Assembly: GCF_029846235.1 (NCBI RefSeq)
Contig: NZ_JARVWP010000005.1
Span: 248,001-312,000, forward strand
Source: Bradyrhizobium sp. CER78
Lineage (GTDB): Bacteria > Pseudomonadota > Alphaproteobacteria > Rhizobiales > Xanthobacteraceae
Reading direction: 5' to 3'
DNA: 64,000 bases
Shown here piece by piece: positions 34,234 through 43,542 of this stretch (the first letter of the stretch is position 1; each line of letters opens with the position of its first letter). The notes under the pieces are model-generated. The model made no database searches and was not told the DNA's origin. It saw only the letters and a list, made by a program, of their open reading frames with translations. The position numbers were made by a program, and so were the translations under genes.

Positions 34234-36447
34234 ATGGGGATCATGCCCGCGACGAACGTGGCCGAAGGGCCCAATCAGCGACAAGCTGGCTTCAATCTCT
34301 TCCTCGTCGGATTCCTGATCCTGTTCCTCGAACTGGCCTGCATCCGCTGGTTCTCGGCCAAGGTCGTCTTCCTGCAATTCTTCACCAACATCGTGCTGCT
34401 GGCGGCCTTCCTCGGCATGTCCTGCGGCTGCCTTGCCGCGCGGCGGACCACCAACTGGCTTGCGCTGTTTCCCGGGCTCGCGCTCGTGACCTTCGCGGCG
34501 GTCGCCACGATCATGGTGCTGTATTTCCAATGGGGCGAGTTCGCGGTCGACGTCGGCCATCAGGCCTCGCCGCAGGAGGTGTTTTTCGGCACCGAGTATC
34601 GCAACCCGGATCTTGCCAAATTCGTCGTGCCGATCGAGGTGATCGCCGGGCTGTTCTTCGTGCTGATCGCACTGATGTTCGTCGGCCTTGGCCAGACGCT
34701 CGGCCGCGCCTTCGACGCCTACCCGAACCGCGTCGCCGGCTATTCGTTGAATATCGGCGGCAGCCTCGCGGGCATCGTGGGATTCTCGCTGCTGTCGTTC
34801 GCGCAGGCGCCGCCGGTGGTCTGGTTCGGCATCAGCTGCGCCGGCATCGTCTATCTGCTCTACCAGGACAAGGCGCTGTCGATGCTGCGCCTCGTGACGA
34901 TCGTCTTCGTGGTGGGATTCACCGGATTCTACGCCGATCGTTCCGGCAACCATGACATCCGCTGGTCGCCCTATTACGCCGTCGACCTCAACAAGAAGAG
35001 CGGCGAGATCACCGTCAACAGCATCGGCCATCAGGAAATGATGCCGTTCAGCGAACGCGGCTCGTCCTATTCGCTGATCCATTTGCTGCAGAAACACAGC
35101 GGCGGCGCGCCGTTCAAGGACGTCATGATCATCGGCGCCGGCTCCGGCAACGACCTTGCGCACGCATTGCGCTTCGGCGTCGAGCACGTCGATGCGGTCG
35201 AGATCGATCCCGCGATCCAGGACATCGGCATCCACAACCATCCCGACAAGCCGTACCAGGATCCACGGGTAGTGCCGCATCTCGACGACGGCCGGCATTT
35301 CCTGCGCACCACGGACCGCAAATATGATCTCGTGGTGTATGCGCTGGTCGACTCGCTGATCCTGCACAGCGGCTACGCCAACATCCGTCTCGAAAGCTAT
35401 CTGTTCACCGAACAGGCATTCCAGGACGTCCGCCGCGTGCTGAAGCAGGACGGCATCTTCGTGATGTACAATTACTATCGCCAGGGCTGGATCGTGCAGC
35501 GCGTCGCCGAGATGGCCAAGCAGGTGTTCGGCTGCGACCCGCTGGTGCTGCCGCTGCCCTACAAGGAAACGCTGACGTCGTCGGAACCGGTCGGCTTCAC
35601 CACCATCATCGCGGGCTGCAATCCGCGCATCTCCACCGCATTCCGCGACCGCGGCAAGTTCTGGCTGAACAGCCTTCCGCCGGAGAACCTCTCGGTCGAC
35701 GGCTTCGACAGGCCGCAAGACAAGCAGGACAAGGCGGCGCCCCAGCGCGGCGACTGGGTGCCGCTGGCGCCGGCCAAACTGGTGGTCGACAATGAAGGCG
35801 CCAAGCAATCGACCAGCGACGACTGGCCGTTCCTCTATGTCAGCGGACGGCTGATCCCCGACCTCACGGTTCGTTCGATGATCCTGCTCGGCGTGCTCGG
35901 GCTCGGCCTCATCTACCTGTTCAAGCCGAAGGGTGCCTGGCGGCCGAACAACCGGATGTTCTTCCTCGGCGCGGCCTTCATGCTGCTCGAGACCAAGGCC
36001 GTCGTGCAGATGGCGCTGCTGTTCGGCAGCACCTGGCTGGTCAACTCCGCGGTGTTCTTCACCGCGCTGCTGTTGATCCTCGCCGCCAATCTGTACGTGA
36101 TCAAGGCGCCGTCGACCCGGCTGGTGCGGCACTATGCCGGGCTGCTGGCGCTGCTGGCGGTCTCGGTGCTGGTGCCGCTCGACACGTTCCTCAGCGGCGG
36201 CATCGTCTGGCGCTACGTGATTCCCTGCGCGCTGGCGCTCGGCCCGATGTTCTTCGCCGGCGTGATCTTCGCGCGCTCGTTCCGCGACGAAGCCAATCCC
36301 GATCAGGCGTTCGGCTCCAACATCGCGGGGTCTGTCATCGGCGGGCTCGCCGAGTCGTGCTCCACCCTGCTCGGCTTCCGCTATCTGCTCATCGTCGCGA
36401 TCGGCTTCTACGTGCTGTCCGCCTGGATGCCGTCGCGCAAGGGTTAG
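34234..36447 (+). CDS. Polytopic membrane protein with spermidine-synthase-like domain
   Basis: A 737-residue protein with three parts. Residues about 15-225 hold some seven membrane helices (FNLFLVGFLILFLELACIRW; NIVLLAAFLGMSCGCLAA). Residues about 250-540 form a Rossmann methyltransferase/spermidine synthase fold: DVMIIGAGSGNDLAHALRFG, then VDAVEIDPAIQDIG and DDGRHFLRTTDRKYDLVVYA. Residues about 540-735 hold more helices. The spermidine synthase catalytic segment (DSSDP) is replaced by YALVDSLILHSG, so aminopropyl transfer is doubtful. Related multi-pass proteins are found widely with unknown substrates. No neighbour in an operon; flanked by two family B repeats. Confidence 0.75.
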   Translation: MGIMPATNVAEGPNQRQAGFNLFLVGFLILFLELACIRWFSAKVVFLQFFTNIVLLAAFLGMSCGCLAARRTTNWLALFPGLALVTFAAVATIMVLYFQWGEFAVDVGHQASPQEVFFGTEYRNPDLAKFVVPIEVIAGLFFVLIALMFVGLGQTLGRAFDAYPNRVAGYSLNIGGSLAGIVGFSLLSFAQAPPVVWFGISCAGIVYLLYQDKALSMLRLVTIVFVVGFTGFYADRSGNHDIRWSPYYAVDLNKKSGEITVNSIGHQEMMPFSERGSSYSLIHLLQKHSGGAPFKDVMIIGAGSGNDLAHALRFGVEHVDAVEIDPAIQDIGIHNHPDKPYQDPRVVPHLDDGRHFLRTTDRKYDLVVYALVDSLILHSGYANIRLESYLFTEQAFQDVRRVLKQDGIFVMYNYYRQGWIVQRVAEMAKQVFGCDPLVLPLPYKETLTSSEPVGFTTIIAGCNPRISTAFRDRGKFWLNSLPPENLSVDGFDRPQDKQDKAAPQRGDWVPLAPAKLVVDNEGAKQSTSDDWPFLYVSGRLIPDLTVRSMILLGVLGLGLIYLFKPKGAWRPNNRMFFLGAAFMLLETKAVVQMALLFGSTWLVNSAVFFTALLLILAANLYVIKAPSTRLVRHYAGLLALLAVSVLVPLDTFLSGGIVWRYVIPCALALGPMFFAGVIFARSFRDEANPDQAFGSNIAGSVIGGLAESCSTLLGFRYLLIVAIGFYVLSAWMPSRKG

Positions 36448-36463
36448 CGGCCATAGCGATGTA

Positions 36464-36672
36464 AGGGACGCACCAGCGGACGGGTTCCCTCCCCCCTTGC
36501 GGGGGAGGGTTAGGGAGAGGGGCACCACACGGGGACTCTCTCGATTTAACTTCGACAACGCGCGATCGAGATTGCGAACGCAACGCTTCGCCTCGGTGAT
36601 CTCGCCCGGGGCTTACCCCTCTCCCCACCCTCCCCCGCAAGGGGGGAGGGAGCCTGACCAACGTGCTCACCT
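36464..36672. repeat. CT-rich hairpin repeat, family B (copy 2)
   Basis: It lies in direct orientation relative to copy 1 at 33814-34020, starting 17 bp after the membrane-protein stop. The left part and right part are conserved and the roughly 80-bp middle differs. It could also fold as a terminator for the upstream gene. Confidence 0.75.
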
Positions 36673-36706
36673 TACGTCATCAGGCACGACCGCCAGCAAC
36701 ACGCCG

Positions 36707-37660
36707 CTACTTCTTCGCGGCCTCCTTCTTCGCCGCCATCTCCATCGCACCGCCCTTGCCTTCCGCTTCCAGCGCGGCGCGGACGCGCTTGAATTCGCTG
36801 AGGTCCGCCTTGTCGACCTCGGGGAATTTCAGATCGAGCCGATCGAGCGCATTGACGATGGTCGAACCGATCACGACGCGGGCAAACCATTTGTGGTCGG
36901 CGGGCACGATGTGCCAGGGCGCGTCCCTGGTCGCGGTGTGGTGGATCATGTCCTGATAGGCCGCCTGGTACTTGGCCCATAGCTGCCGTTCGGAAATGTC
37001 GGCCATGGAAAACTTCCAGTTCTTGGCCGGCTCCTCGAGCCGGTCGAGGAAGCGCTGGCGCTGCTCCTCCTTGGAGACGTGCAGGAAGAATTTCAGGATC
37101 ATGGTGCCGTTGCGCGACAGATAGCGCTCGATCGCGGAGATGTCCTCGAAGCGTTCGCGCCAAATGTTCTTCGTCACCAGCTTCTTCGGGAGCTTCTGCT
37201 TGCCGAGCACCTCGGGATGCACCCGCACCACCAGGCACTCCTCGTAATAGGAGCGGTTGAAGATGCCGATGCGGCCGCGCTCCGGCAGCGCGATCATCGC
37301 GCGCCACATATAGTCGTGGTCGAGCTCCCGGCTCGACGGCTGCTTGAAGGAGGAGACCTCGCAGCCCTGCGGATTGACGCCCTCGAACACGCTCTTGATC
37401 GCACTGTCCTTGCCGGCCGCGTCCATGCCCTGGAAGATCAGCAGCAGCGACCAGCGATCCTGGGCGTAGAGCTTCTCCTGGAAGTCGTTGAGCCGCTTGC
37501 GGTTGGCCTCGATGATCTTGCCGCCGGCGTCCTTGTCGATGCCGCCCTTCTCGGCGGTCGGATACGACTTGAGGTGGAATTCGCCACTCCCGTCGAAGCG
37601 GAACGGCGCGACGTAGGGTTTCAGTTCATCGGCGAGCGATGGGGACGGTTTGCTGCTCAT
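36707..37660 (-). CDS. ppk2: Polyphosphate kinase 2
   Basis: A 317-residue PPK2-family enzyme, single-domain length. The Walker A motif is FQGMDAAGKDSAIKSVFEGV near residue 77. The Walker B-like segment is GRIGIFNRSYYEECLVVRVH, and the lid region has arginines (LSRNGTMILKFFLHVSKEEQ, then RQRFLDRL). It transfers phosphate between polyphosphate and nucleotides, usually regenerating ATP/GTP or making NDP from NMP. The tail is Lys/Ala-rich. Its ATG at 37660 lies inside the end of the upstream permease gene (35-bp overlap), so it is expressed as the last gene of the liv-type operon. GAGAGG precedes the start. Confidence 0.92.
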   Translation of the reverse strand: MSSKPSPSLADELKPYVAPFRFDGSGEFHLKSYPTAEKGGIDKDAGGKIIEANRKRLNDFQEKLYAQDRWSLLLIFQGMDAAGKDSAIKSVFEGVNPQGCEVSSFKQPSSRELDHDYMWRAMIALPERGRIGIFNRSYYEECLVVRVHPEVLGKQKLPKKLVTKNIWRERFEDISAIERYLSRNGTMILKFFLHVSKEEQRQRFLDRLEEPAKNWKFSMADISERQLWAKYQAAYQDMIHHTATRDAPWHIVPADHKWFARVVIGSTIVNALDRLDLKFPEVDKADLSEFKRVRAALEAEGKGGAMEMAAKKEAAKK

Positions 37661-38636
37661 GGCCTCTCGACGGCTTGCGTGGCGATTTGATCCGGTCGAT
37701 CACGCTACCAAGAATGCCCTTGGGCAGGAAGATGATGAAGAGCACCAGCAATATGCCGTAGACCAGGTTGTCCCAGCCGACCGCCTTGGTGCCGAACGAG
37801 ATGCGCAGCACCTCCGCCAGCACGATGGTGATGACGGCGCCGACCGTCGGCCCCAGCGCGACATAGACGCCGCCGACGATCGCCGCGAACACCATCTGCA
37901 AGGAGACCGCGATGCCGCTCACGGTGTCCGGCGAGATGAACATCTGGTACTGGCAATACAGCGCGCCGGACAGCGCGGTCATCAGCGCGCTGATCAGGGT
38001 GATCTTGAGCTTCTCGGCGGTAACGTTGACGCCGGCCGCAGCCGCGGCGTCCTCGTCCTCCGAGATCGCCTCCATGGCATGGCGGATCATGCTGCGGTCG
38101 ATCGCGCGCCAGATCACGAGCCCTGCGACCCAGACCGCGAGCGCGATCAGATACCAGGTGGTCTTGTCGTCGAATTGCAGCGCAAACAGCCCCTTGCCGC
38201 TTTGGGCGCGCTGCGGCGTGTAGCCGAGCGAGCCGCCGGTATAGTCGCGGGTCGCGGTGATGACCTGCAGCACGATGCCGGACAGCGCCAAGGTCACCAG
38301 CACGAAATAGTGCCCGGTGATGCGGAAGCGGAAGCAGGGATAGGCCACGATCAGCGCGAGCACGCCTGCGGTCGCCATGCTCAAGGGAATGCCGATCCAG
38401 GGCGACACGCCGAGGTGATTCCACAGCAGCGCGGTGACATAGGCGCCGATCCCCATGAAGCCGCCATGGCCGAGCGAGACCAGGCCGAAGCGGCCCATGA
38501 TCGACCATGACGTGTAGGCGAACGACCAGATCAGGATCAGCACCAGCACGTGCAGGTGATAGGGATCGCGGTGCACGAATGGCAGCGCGACGAGCGCGAG
38601 CAGCGCAATGATCCAGCCGGCAGCATGCCTGTTCAC
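37626..38636 (-). CDS. Branched-chain amino acid-type ABC permease (LivM family)
   Basis: A 336-residue permease starting at the GTG at 38636, which overlaps the LivH-type stop by 4 bp (GTGA). It has about ten membrane helices and the family signatures SIMGRFGLVSLGHGGFMGIG near residue 47 and EDEDAAAAAGVNVTAEKLKI, the cytoplasmic loop that contacts the ATPase. The C-terminal tail RIKSPRKPSRGHEQQTVPIA is basic and overlaps the ppk2 start; it is longer than usual and may exist only because of the overlap. With the LivH-type protein it forms the channel of this importer. Confidence 0.92.
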   Translation of the reverse strand: MNRHAAGWIIALLALVALPFVHRDPYHLHVLVLILIWSFAYTSWSIMGRFGLVSLGHGGFMGIGAYVTALLWNHLGVSPWIGIPLSMATAGVLALIVAYPCFRFRITGHYFVLVTLALSGIVLQVITATRDYTGGSLGYTPQRAQSGKGLFALQFDDKTTWYLIALAVWVAGLVIWRAIDRSMIRHAMEAISEDEDAAAAAGVNVTAEKLKITLISALMTALSGALYCQYQMFISPDTVSGIAVSLQMVFAAIVGGVYVALGPTVGAVITIVLAEVLRISFGTKAVGWDNLVYGILLVLFIIFLPKGILGSVIDRIKSPRKPSRGHEQQTVPIARR

Positions 38637-39514
38637 GAGCGCCTCGCCAGGAGGCCCGCGGGCCGGATGAACATCATGACGATGAAGAAGGCGAACGCCA
38701 GCACGTAGCCCCATTCAAGATCGGAGAACAGGCCGCCGAGCGAGATGATCTCGGCGAACACGAAAGCGGCGATGAAGCCGCCGATGAAGTTGCCGAGGCC
38801 GCCGAGCACGCAGATCAGGAAGGTGATCGGTCCGAACGACAGGCCGACGAACGGATGCACGTCATATTGCAGCACCAGCAGGCACGCGGCGAGGCCGGCG
38901 AGCCCACCGCCGATCGCCGAGGTGACGAGATAGATGCGTTTGGGATCGACGCCCATCAGCGGCATGATCTGGCGGTCCTGCGCGATGGCGCGGATCGCGG
39001 TGCCGGTGAAGGTGCGGGTCAGGAACAGGTAGACGCCGACCATGCCGACCAGCGCGGCCGCGAACGACAGCAACCGCGCGTAACTGAAGTTCATCTCGCC
39101 GAGCGCAAGCACCGGCAGGCGGATGCCGAGATTGCGGAAATCGATCCCGAAGGCGACGGTGGCGAAGCTTTGCAGGATGAACAGCACGCCGCCGGTGGCG
39201 AGCAGCTGGTTGATCGGCGGTGCGGTCAGCAAGGGCGCGATGACGAAGAAGTGCAGCGCGGCACCCAGCAGCGCCACCAGCAGGATAACGAGCGGCGCGG
39301 CGGCCCAGTATGGCAGATGGAAGACCTGCACCAGATAGTACATGCCGTACATGCCGATCATCACCAGCTCGGCGTAGCAGATCCAGGTGACGTCGATGAC
39401 GCCGAAGATCAGATTGAGCCCGAGCGCCAGCAGCGCCAGCACGCCGCCGAGCAGGATGCCGTTGATGACGGCTTCCAGCAGGTAGATGTCGAAGATGTCG
39501 AGGAAGGATTGCAT
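38633..39514 (-). CDS. Branched-chain amino acid-type ABC permease (LivH family)
   Basis: A 293-residue membrane permease with about eight helices. Family segments: EAVINGILLGGVLALLALGL near residue 13, IRAIAQDRQIMPLMGVDPKR (ATPase-contacting loop) near 190, and GGLGNFIGGFIAAFVFAEII. It is the channel partner of the LivM-type protein, whose GTG start overlaps its stop. A 187-bp gap containing a family A-like repeat separates it from the ATPase gene upstream. Confidence 0.92.
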   Translation of the reverse strand: MQSFLDIFDIYLLEAVINGILLGGVLALLALGLNLIFGVIDVTWICYAELVMIGMYGMYYLVQVFHLPYWAAAPLVILLVALLGAALHFFVIAPLLTAPPINQLLATGGVLFILQSFATVAFGIDFRNLGIRLPVLALGEMNFSYARLLSFAAALVGMVGVYLFLTRTFTGTAIRAIAQDRQIMPLMGVDPKRIYLVTSAIGGGLAGLAACLLVLQYDVHPFVGLSFGPITFLICVLGGLGNFIGGFIAAFVFAEIISLGGLFSDLEWGYVLAFAFFIVMMFIRPAGLLARRS

Positions 39515-39530
39515 GGCAGCCTCTCTCTTA

Positions 39531-39655
39531 CCTCTCCCCGTCCGGGAGAGGTCGGCGCGTAGCGCCGGGTGAGGGCAACAGGTCCCACGAGAGAGCGTAA
39601 CCCCTCACCCGGATCGCATCTAGCGATGCGATCCGACCTCTCCCACAAGGGGAGA
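39531..39655. repeat. Hairpin-rich intergenic repeat, family A-related (copy 3)
   Basis: CCTCTCCCCGTCCGGGAGAGG (39531-39551, written here with its short loop as one hairpin) is followed by a perfect 10-bp dyad GGATCGCATC/GATGCGATCC at 39611-39634 and a CCTCTCCCACAAGGGGAG end. It lies between LivF-type and LivH-type genes of one operon. Confidence 0.7.
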
Positions 39656-39701
39656 CGTGAACCGCCGATGCCGCAACACTTTCCGATATCGTCATCATCC
39701 C

Positions 39702-40411
<710 letters not shown>

Positions 40412-40415
<4 letters not shown>

Positions 40416-41185
40416 GCCCCGATCCGGCGGCGCGCCTGCGCCGCGGCCGCCGCCGCCAGGCTCGCGTCCGCGTCGGTGCCGAGATAGACCTCGATCACCC
40501 GGGCATCGCCGGCAACATCGGCCGGCAAGCCCTCGGCGATCTTCTCGCCGTGATCGAGCACCATCACGCGATCGACCACGCGCATCAAGACGCCCATGAT
40601 GTGCTCAACCCAGATGATGGTGATGCCGAGCTCGTCGCGGATCCGGCGGAGCATGTCGGCGGCCTGGTCCATCTCGGCCTCGTCGAGCCCGCCGAGGCTT
40701 TCATCCGCGAGCAGAAGCCTTGGACCGGTGGCGAGCGCCTTGGCCAGCTCCAGCTTCTTCAAGCCGGCGGCGCCCAGGCCCTCGACGCTGGCATGGCGAT
40801 CGGTCGGCAGCCCGACCATCGCCAGCGCACGCTCGGCCGCCTCCTCGGCCTTGGCGCGGCTGTGACGGCCCTGCCCGTAGAAGCCGGCGAGCACGACATT
40901 CTCGAAAATGCTGAGCCGATGGAACGGCCGCGGGATCTGGAAGGTGCGGCCGATGCCGCCGACAATGATCCGGTGCGGCGCAAGCCCCGCGATCTCGCGG
41001 CCATCAAACAGGATCGAGCCCTCGGTCGGCGGCAAGGTGCCCGACAGCATGTTGAAGATCGTGCTCTTGCCCGAGCCGTTCGGCCCGATCAGGCCGAGGA
41101 TCTCGCCCTGCTCGACGCGGAACGACACGTTGTTGACGGCGCGAAAGCCGCCAAACCGCTTGACCAGGCCTTCTACGGCGAGCAC
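40412..41185 (-). CDS. ABC transporter ATPase (LivG family)
   Basis: A 257-residue ATPase. Walker A is IGLIGPNGSGKSTIFNMLSG near residue 33. The LivG-specific stretch GIGRTFQIPRPFHRLSIFEN follows. The signature region reads GLGAAGLKKLELAKALAT, lacking the usual LSGGQ residues, as is common in LivG proteins (typically LSYGxQRxLEIARAL) but here more diverged. Walker B is PRLLLADESLGGLDEAEMD, with Ser in place of Pro after the glutamate. The heterodimer partner is the LivF-type protein. Confidence 0.92.
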
Positions 41186-41253
41186 GGCATCCCTTTCGCA
41201 GCGCTAGAGCAGGACGGAGTCAGATGGAATCAGCTTGGCCGCGGACTCGCTGC

Positions 41254-41380
41254 ACCTCTCCCGCTTGCGGGGGAGGTCGGAGCGCATCGAAGATGCGATC
41301 CGGGTGGGGGCTCTCTCCACGATACGATTCGTGGAGAGAGCCCCCACCCCAACCCTCCCCCGCAAACGGGAGAGGGAGCG
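41254..41380. repeat. Hairpin-rich intergenic repeat, family A (copy 2)
   Basis: A 21-bp perfect inverted repeat (41302-41322 with 41329-41349, 6-nt loop) whose core equals that of copy 1 at 12271-12390, including the flanking CCTCTCCCGC and GGGAGAGGGAGCGC ends. It fills the gap between the binding-protein and LivG-type genes. Confidence 0.82.
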
Positions 41381-41426
41381 CAGTTCCTTCGCGGCTGCTG
41401 TTCGACCTGATCTCATCTGGCTTGAA

Positions 41427-42737
41427 CTATTTGTAGCTATAGGTGGTGCCGGCCGGCAGCGGCAGCACGGTCTCGCGCTGCATCTGGCTCTTCGGCCACA
41501 CCACATAGGATTTGTCGTCGATATATTGCAGCACCACCGGGAACGAGCGCGCATTCTGCCCGGCATACTGCTCGCCCTCGCCGTAGAACTTCACGCCGTA
41601 GCCGAGCATGGTGCCGCCCTCGGGTATGTCGGTGTCAAGCGCGGCCTTGCGCAGCGCGTCGGGATCGACGCCGCCGTATTTCTTGATCGCGCGCGGCAGC
41701 ACGTCGTCGAGGAAGACATAGGCGTTGGCCGCGCCGATGCCGACATGGGCGGAGCGGATCGGCACGCCCGGTTTGAGCTTGTCGAACTCCTCGCCGACCA
41801 TCTTGATGACCGGCGGCAGCTTCGGGTCCATGGTCTTCTGGTTGGCGAGCCAGATCGAGATCGGATCGGTGTTGAAGAGATAGTTGGCATCGGCGCCGAG
41901 ACCTTCCTTCAGCTTCTCGTAGACGCCATAGCCGGCGCCGTGGCCGACGATGGCGCCGAATTTCAGCCCCTGCTCGCGGGCCTGGCGGAACAGCAAGGTA
42001 ATGTCCGGATTGTAGCCGGTGTGGAAGATCACGTCGGGCTTGGCGCGCTTCAGCTTGGTCACCAGCGCCGACAGATCGGGCGCGGTCGCCGAATAGCCCT
42101 CCTTGAGCACGATGTTGAAACCGGCTTTCTTGGCGCCGGCCTCGTTGCCCTTGGCGACGTCGACGCCATAGGCGCCGTCCTCATGGATGATCGCAACCCG
42201 CAGGTCCTTCGGCTCCTTGCCGAACTTCGACAGCGAATATTGCGCGATGAAGTCGGTCGTCATCATGCCGTACTGGTTGCCGGCGGCCTGCGGGCGGAAC
42301 ACGTATTTGTAGTTCTTGCCGTCGAACACACCCGAGGAGATGCAGGTGGTGATCCACATGAACTTCTTCATCTGGTCGACCCGGGCCGCCACCGGCACGC
42401 ATTGCGCCGAGGAGAAGAAGCCCATCACCATGTCGACCTTCTCCTGCTCGAGCAGGCGGACGGCCTCGTTGATGGCGATGTCGGGCTTGCTCTGCGCGTC
42501 GGCATAAACAGCCTCGACCTTGTACCCCTCGACGCCGGTCTTGGCGTAATGGTCGAGCATGATCTTGACGCCGGTATATTGCAGCTCGGAGCCACCGCCG
42601 GCCAGCGGGCCGGTCAAATCGAAGATCACGCCGATCTTGATCTTCTTGTCCTGCGCCTGCGCGGCGCCAGCCACGCCGAACGCCGCGAGCGCGACAGACA
42701 GACCCGCGAGCCAGCGGGTGACCCTCCTGATCGGCAT
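41427..42737 (-). CDS. Branched-chain amino acid-type ABC substrate-binding protein
   Basis: A 436-residue periplasmic receptor, first gene of the liv-type operon. The start at 42737 follows GGGGAGGG. The signal peptide (RWLAGLSVALAAFGVAGAAQ) ends before AQDKK. Type 1 binding-fold features: IKIGVIFDLTGPLAGGGSEL, EQEKVDMVMGFFSSAQC and VAIIHEDGAYGVDVAKGNEA. It supplies the LivHMGF-type proteins downstream. At 436 residues it is longer than LivK (about 350) and resembles members that bind aromatic acids or amides; the ligand is unproven. The repeat between it and livG may help high expression of the receptor alone. Confidence 0.9.
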   Translation of the reverse strand: MPIRRVTRWLAGLSVALAAFGVAGAAQAQDKKIKIGVIFDLTGPLAGGGSELQYTGVKIMLDHYAKTGVEGYKVEAVYADAQSKPDIAINEAVRLLEQEKVDMVMGFFSSAQCVPVAARVDQMKKFMWITTCISSGVFDGKNYKYVFRPQAAGNQYGMMTTDFIAQYSLSKFGKEPKDLRVAIIHEDGAYGVDVAKGNEAGAKKAGFNIVLKEGYSATAPDLSALVTKLKRAKPDVIFHTGYNPDITLLFRQAREQGLKFGAIVGHGAGYGVYEKLKEGLGADANYLFNTDPISIWLANQKTMDPKLPPVIKMVGEEFDKLKPGVPIRSAHVGIGAANAYVFLDDVLPRAIKKYGGVDPDALRKAALDTDIPEGGTMLGYGVKFYGEGEQYAGQNARSFPVVLQYIDDKSYVVWPKSQMQRETVLPLPAGTTYSYK

Positions 42738-42968
42738 GCATCCCTCCCCAGAGATTGTGCACTGCATTTTTTGTTATCGTGCCACCCTATCACAGGGGGA
42801 GCGGCCGATGATGTCAAGCGCGATGGCTGCGTCGCCGCGGCGCAGGCTTGCGCAAAGTTTCGGCGGCACGGTGCCGACGACTTTTCGGACCGGAGAACTA
42901 CGGAAGGCAGCTTCGCTGTTTCTGCCTTATCCTGAGGGCTGCGAAGTAATTGTCATTGGAGGCGACAC

Positions 42969-43535
42969 ATGACTCACATGCTTTGCAGAGCGAGACTCAT
43001 TTCGTGGTTGGGTGCGTGCGTGCTTGGATTGGGAGCGTGGATTGCCGCTCCGTCGGGTGCGGTGGCGCAGAATTCACCGTCCGCCGAGGCCAGGCTGAAG
43101 GAGTTGAACATCACGCTGCCGGCCGTTCCGACACCGGTCGCCAACTACGTCGATGCGGTCCGGGTCGGCAATCTGCTCTTCCTCGCAGGGAACACTCCGG
43201 CCGCAGACTGGAACTACAAGGGCAAGGTGGGCAAGGACCTCACCGTGCAGGAAGGTTATGACACGGCCCGCCAGGTCGGCCTGATCATGTTGGCGAAGGT
43301 GCGCGTCGCACTTGGAAGCCTCGATCGCGTCAAGCGCGTGGTCAAGGTCTTCGGGATGGTCAATTCGGCCGACGGCTTTGGCGAGCAGCCGAAAGTCGTG
43401 AACGGATTCTCCGACTTGATGGTGGAGGTCTTCGGCGAGGCGGCCGGCAAACACGCGCGATCTGCGGTCGGGATGGCGGGTCTTCCGTTCAACAATGCCG
43501 TGGAGGTCGAGATGATCGTTGAAGTGGCCGAATGA
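42969..43535 (+). CDS. RidA-family protein with signal peptide
   Basis: A 188-residue member of the RidA/YjgF/UK114 family. The first 33 residues are a signal peptide (LISWLGACVLGLGAWIAAPS then GAVAQ). The mature domain shows LFLAGNTPAADWNYKGKVGK near residue 70 and the conserved arginine in GKHARSAVGMAGLPFNNAVE near 163, which in RidA binds the imine/enamine substrate. Most RidA proteins are cytoplasmic and about 130 residues; the export signal makes this a periplasmic variant of unknown substrate. It ends 7 bp from the convergent MipZ-like gene. Confidence 0.87.
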   Translation: MTHMLCRARLISWLGACVLGLGAWIAAPSGAVAQNSPSAEARLKELNITLPAVPTPVANYVDAVRVGNLLFLAGNTPAADWNYKGKVGKDLTVQEGYDTARQVGLIMLAKVRVALGSLDRVKRVVKVFGMVNSADGFGEQPKVVNGFSDLMVEVFGEAAGKHARSAVGMAGLPFNNAVEVEMIVEVAE

Positions 43536-43542
43536 TCCGCCG

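Noticed and set aside
34177..36558. A 793-codon minus-strand frame opposite the membrane/spermidine-synthase-like gene
   Set aside because: Composition is Asp/Glu/His/Arg-rich shadow sequence. The plus strand shows membrane helices and a nucleotide-binding motif.
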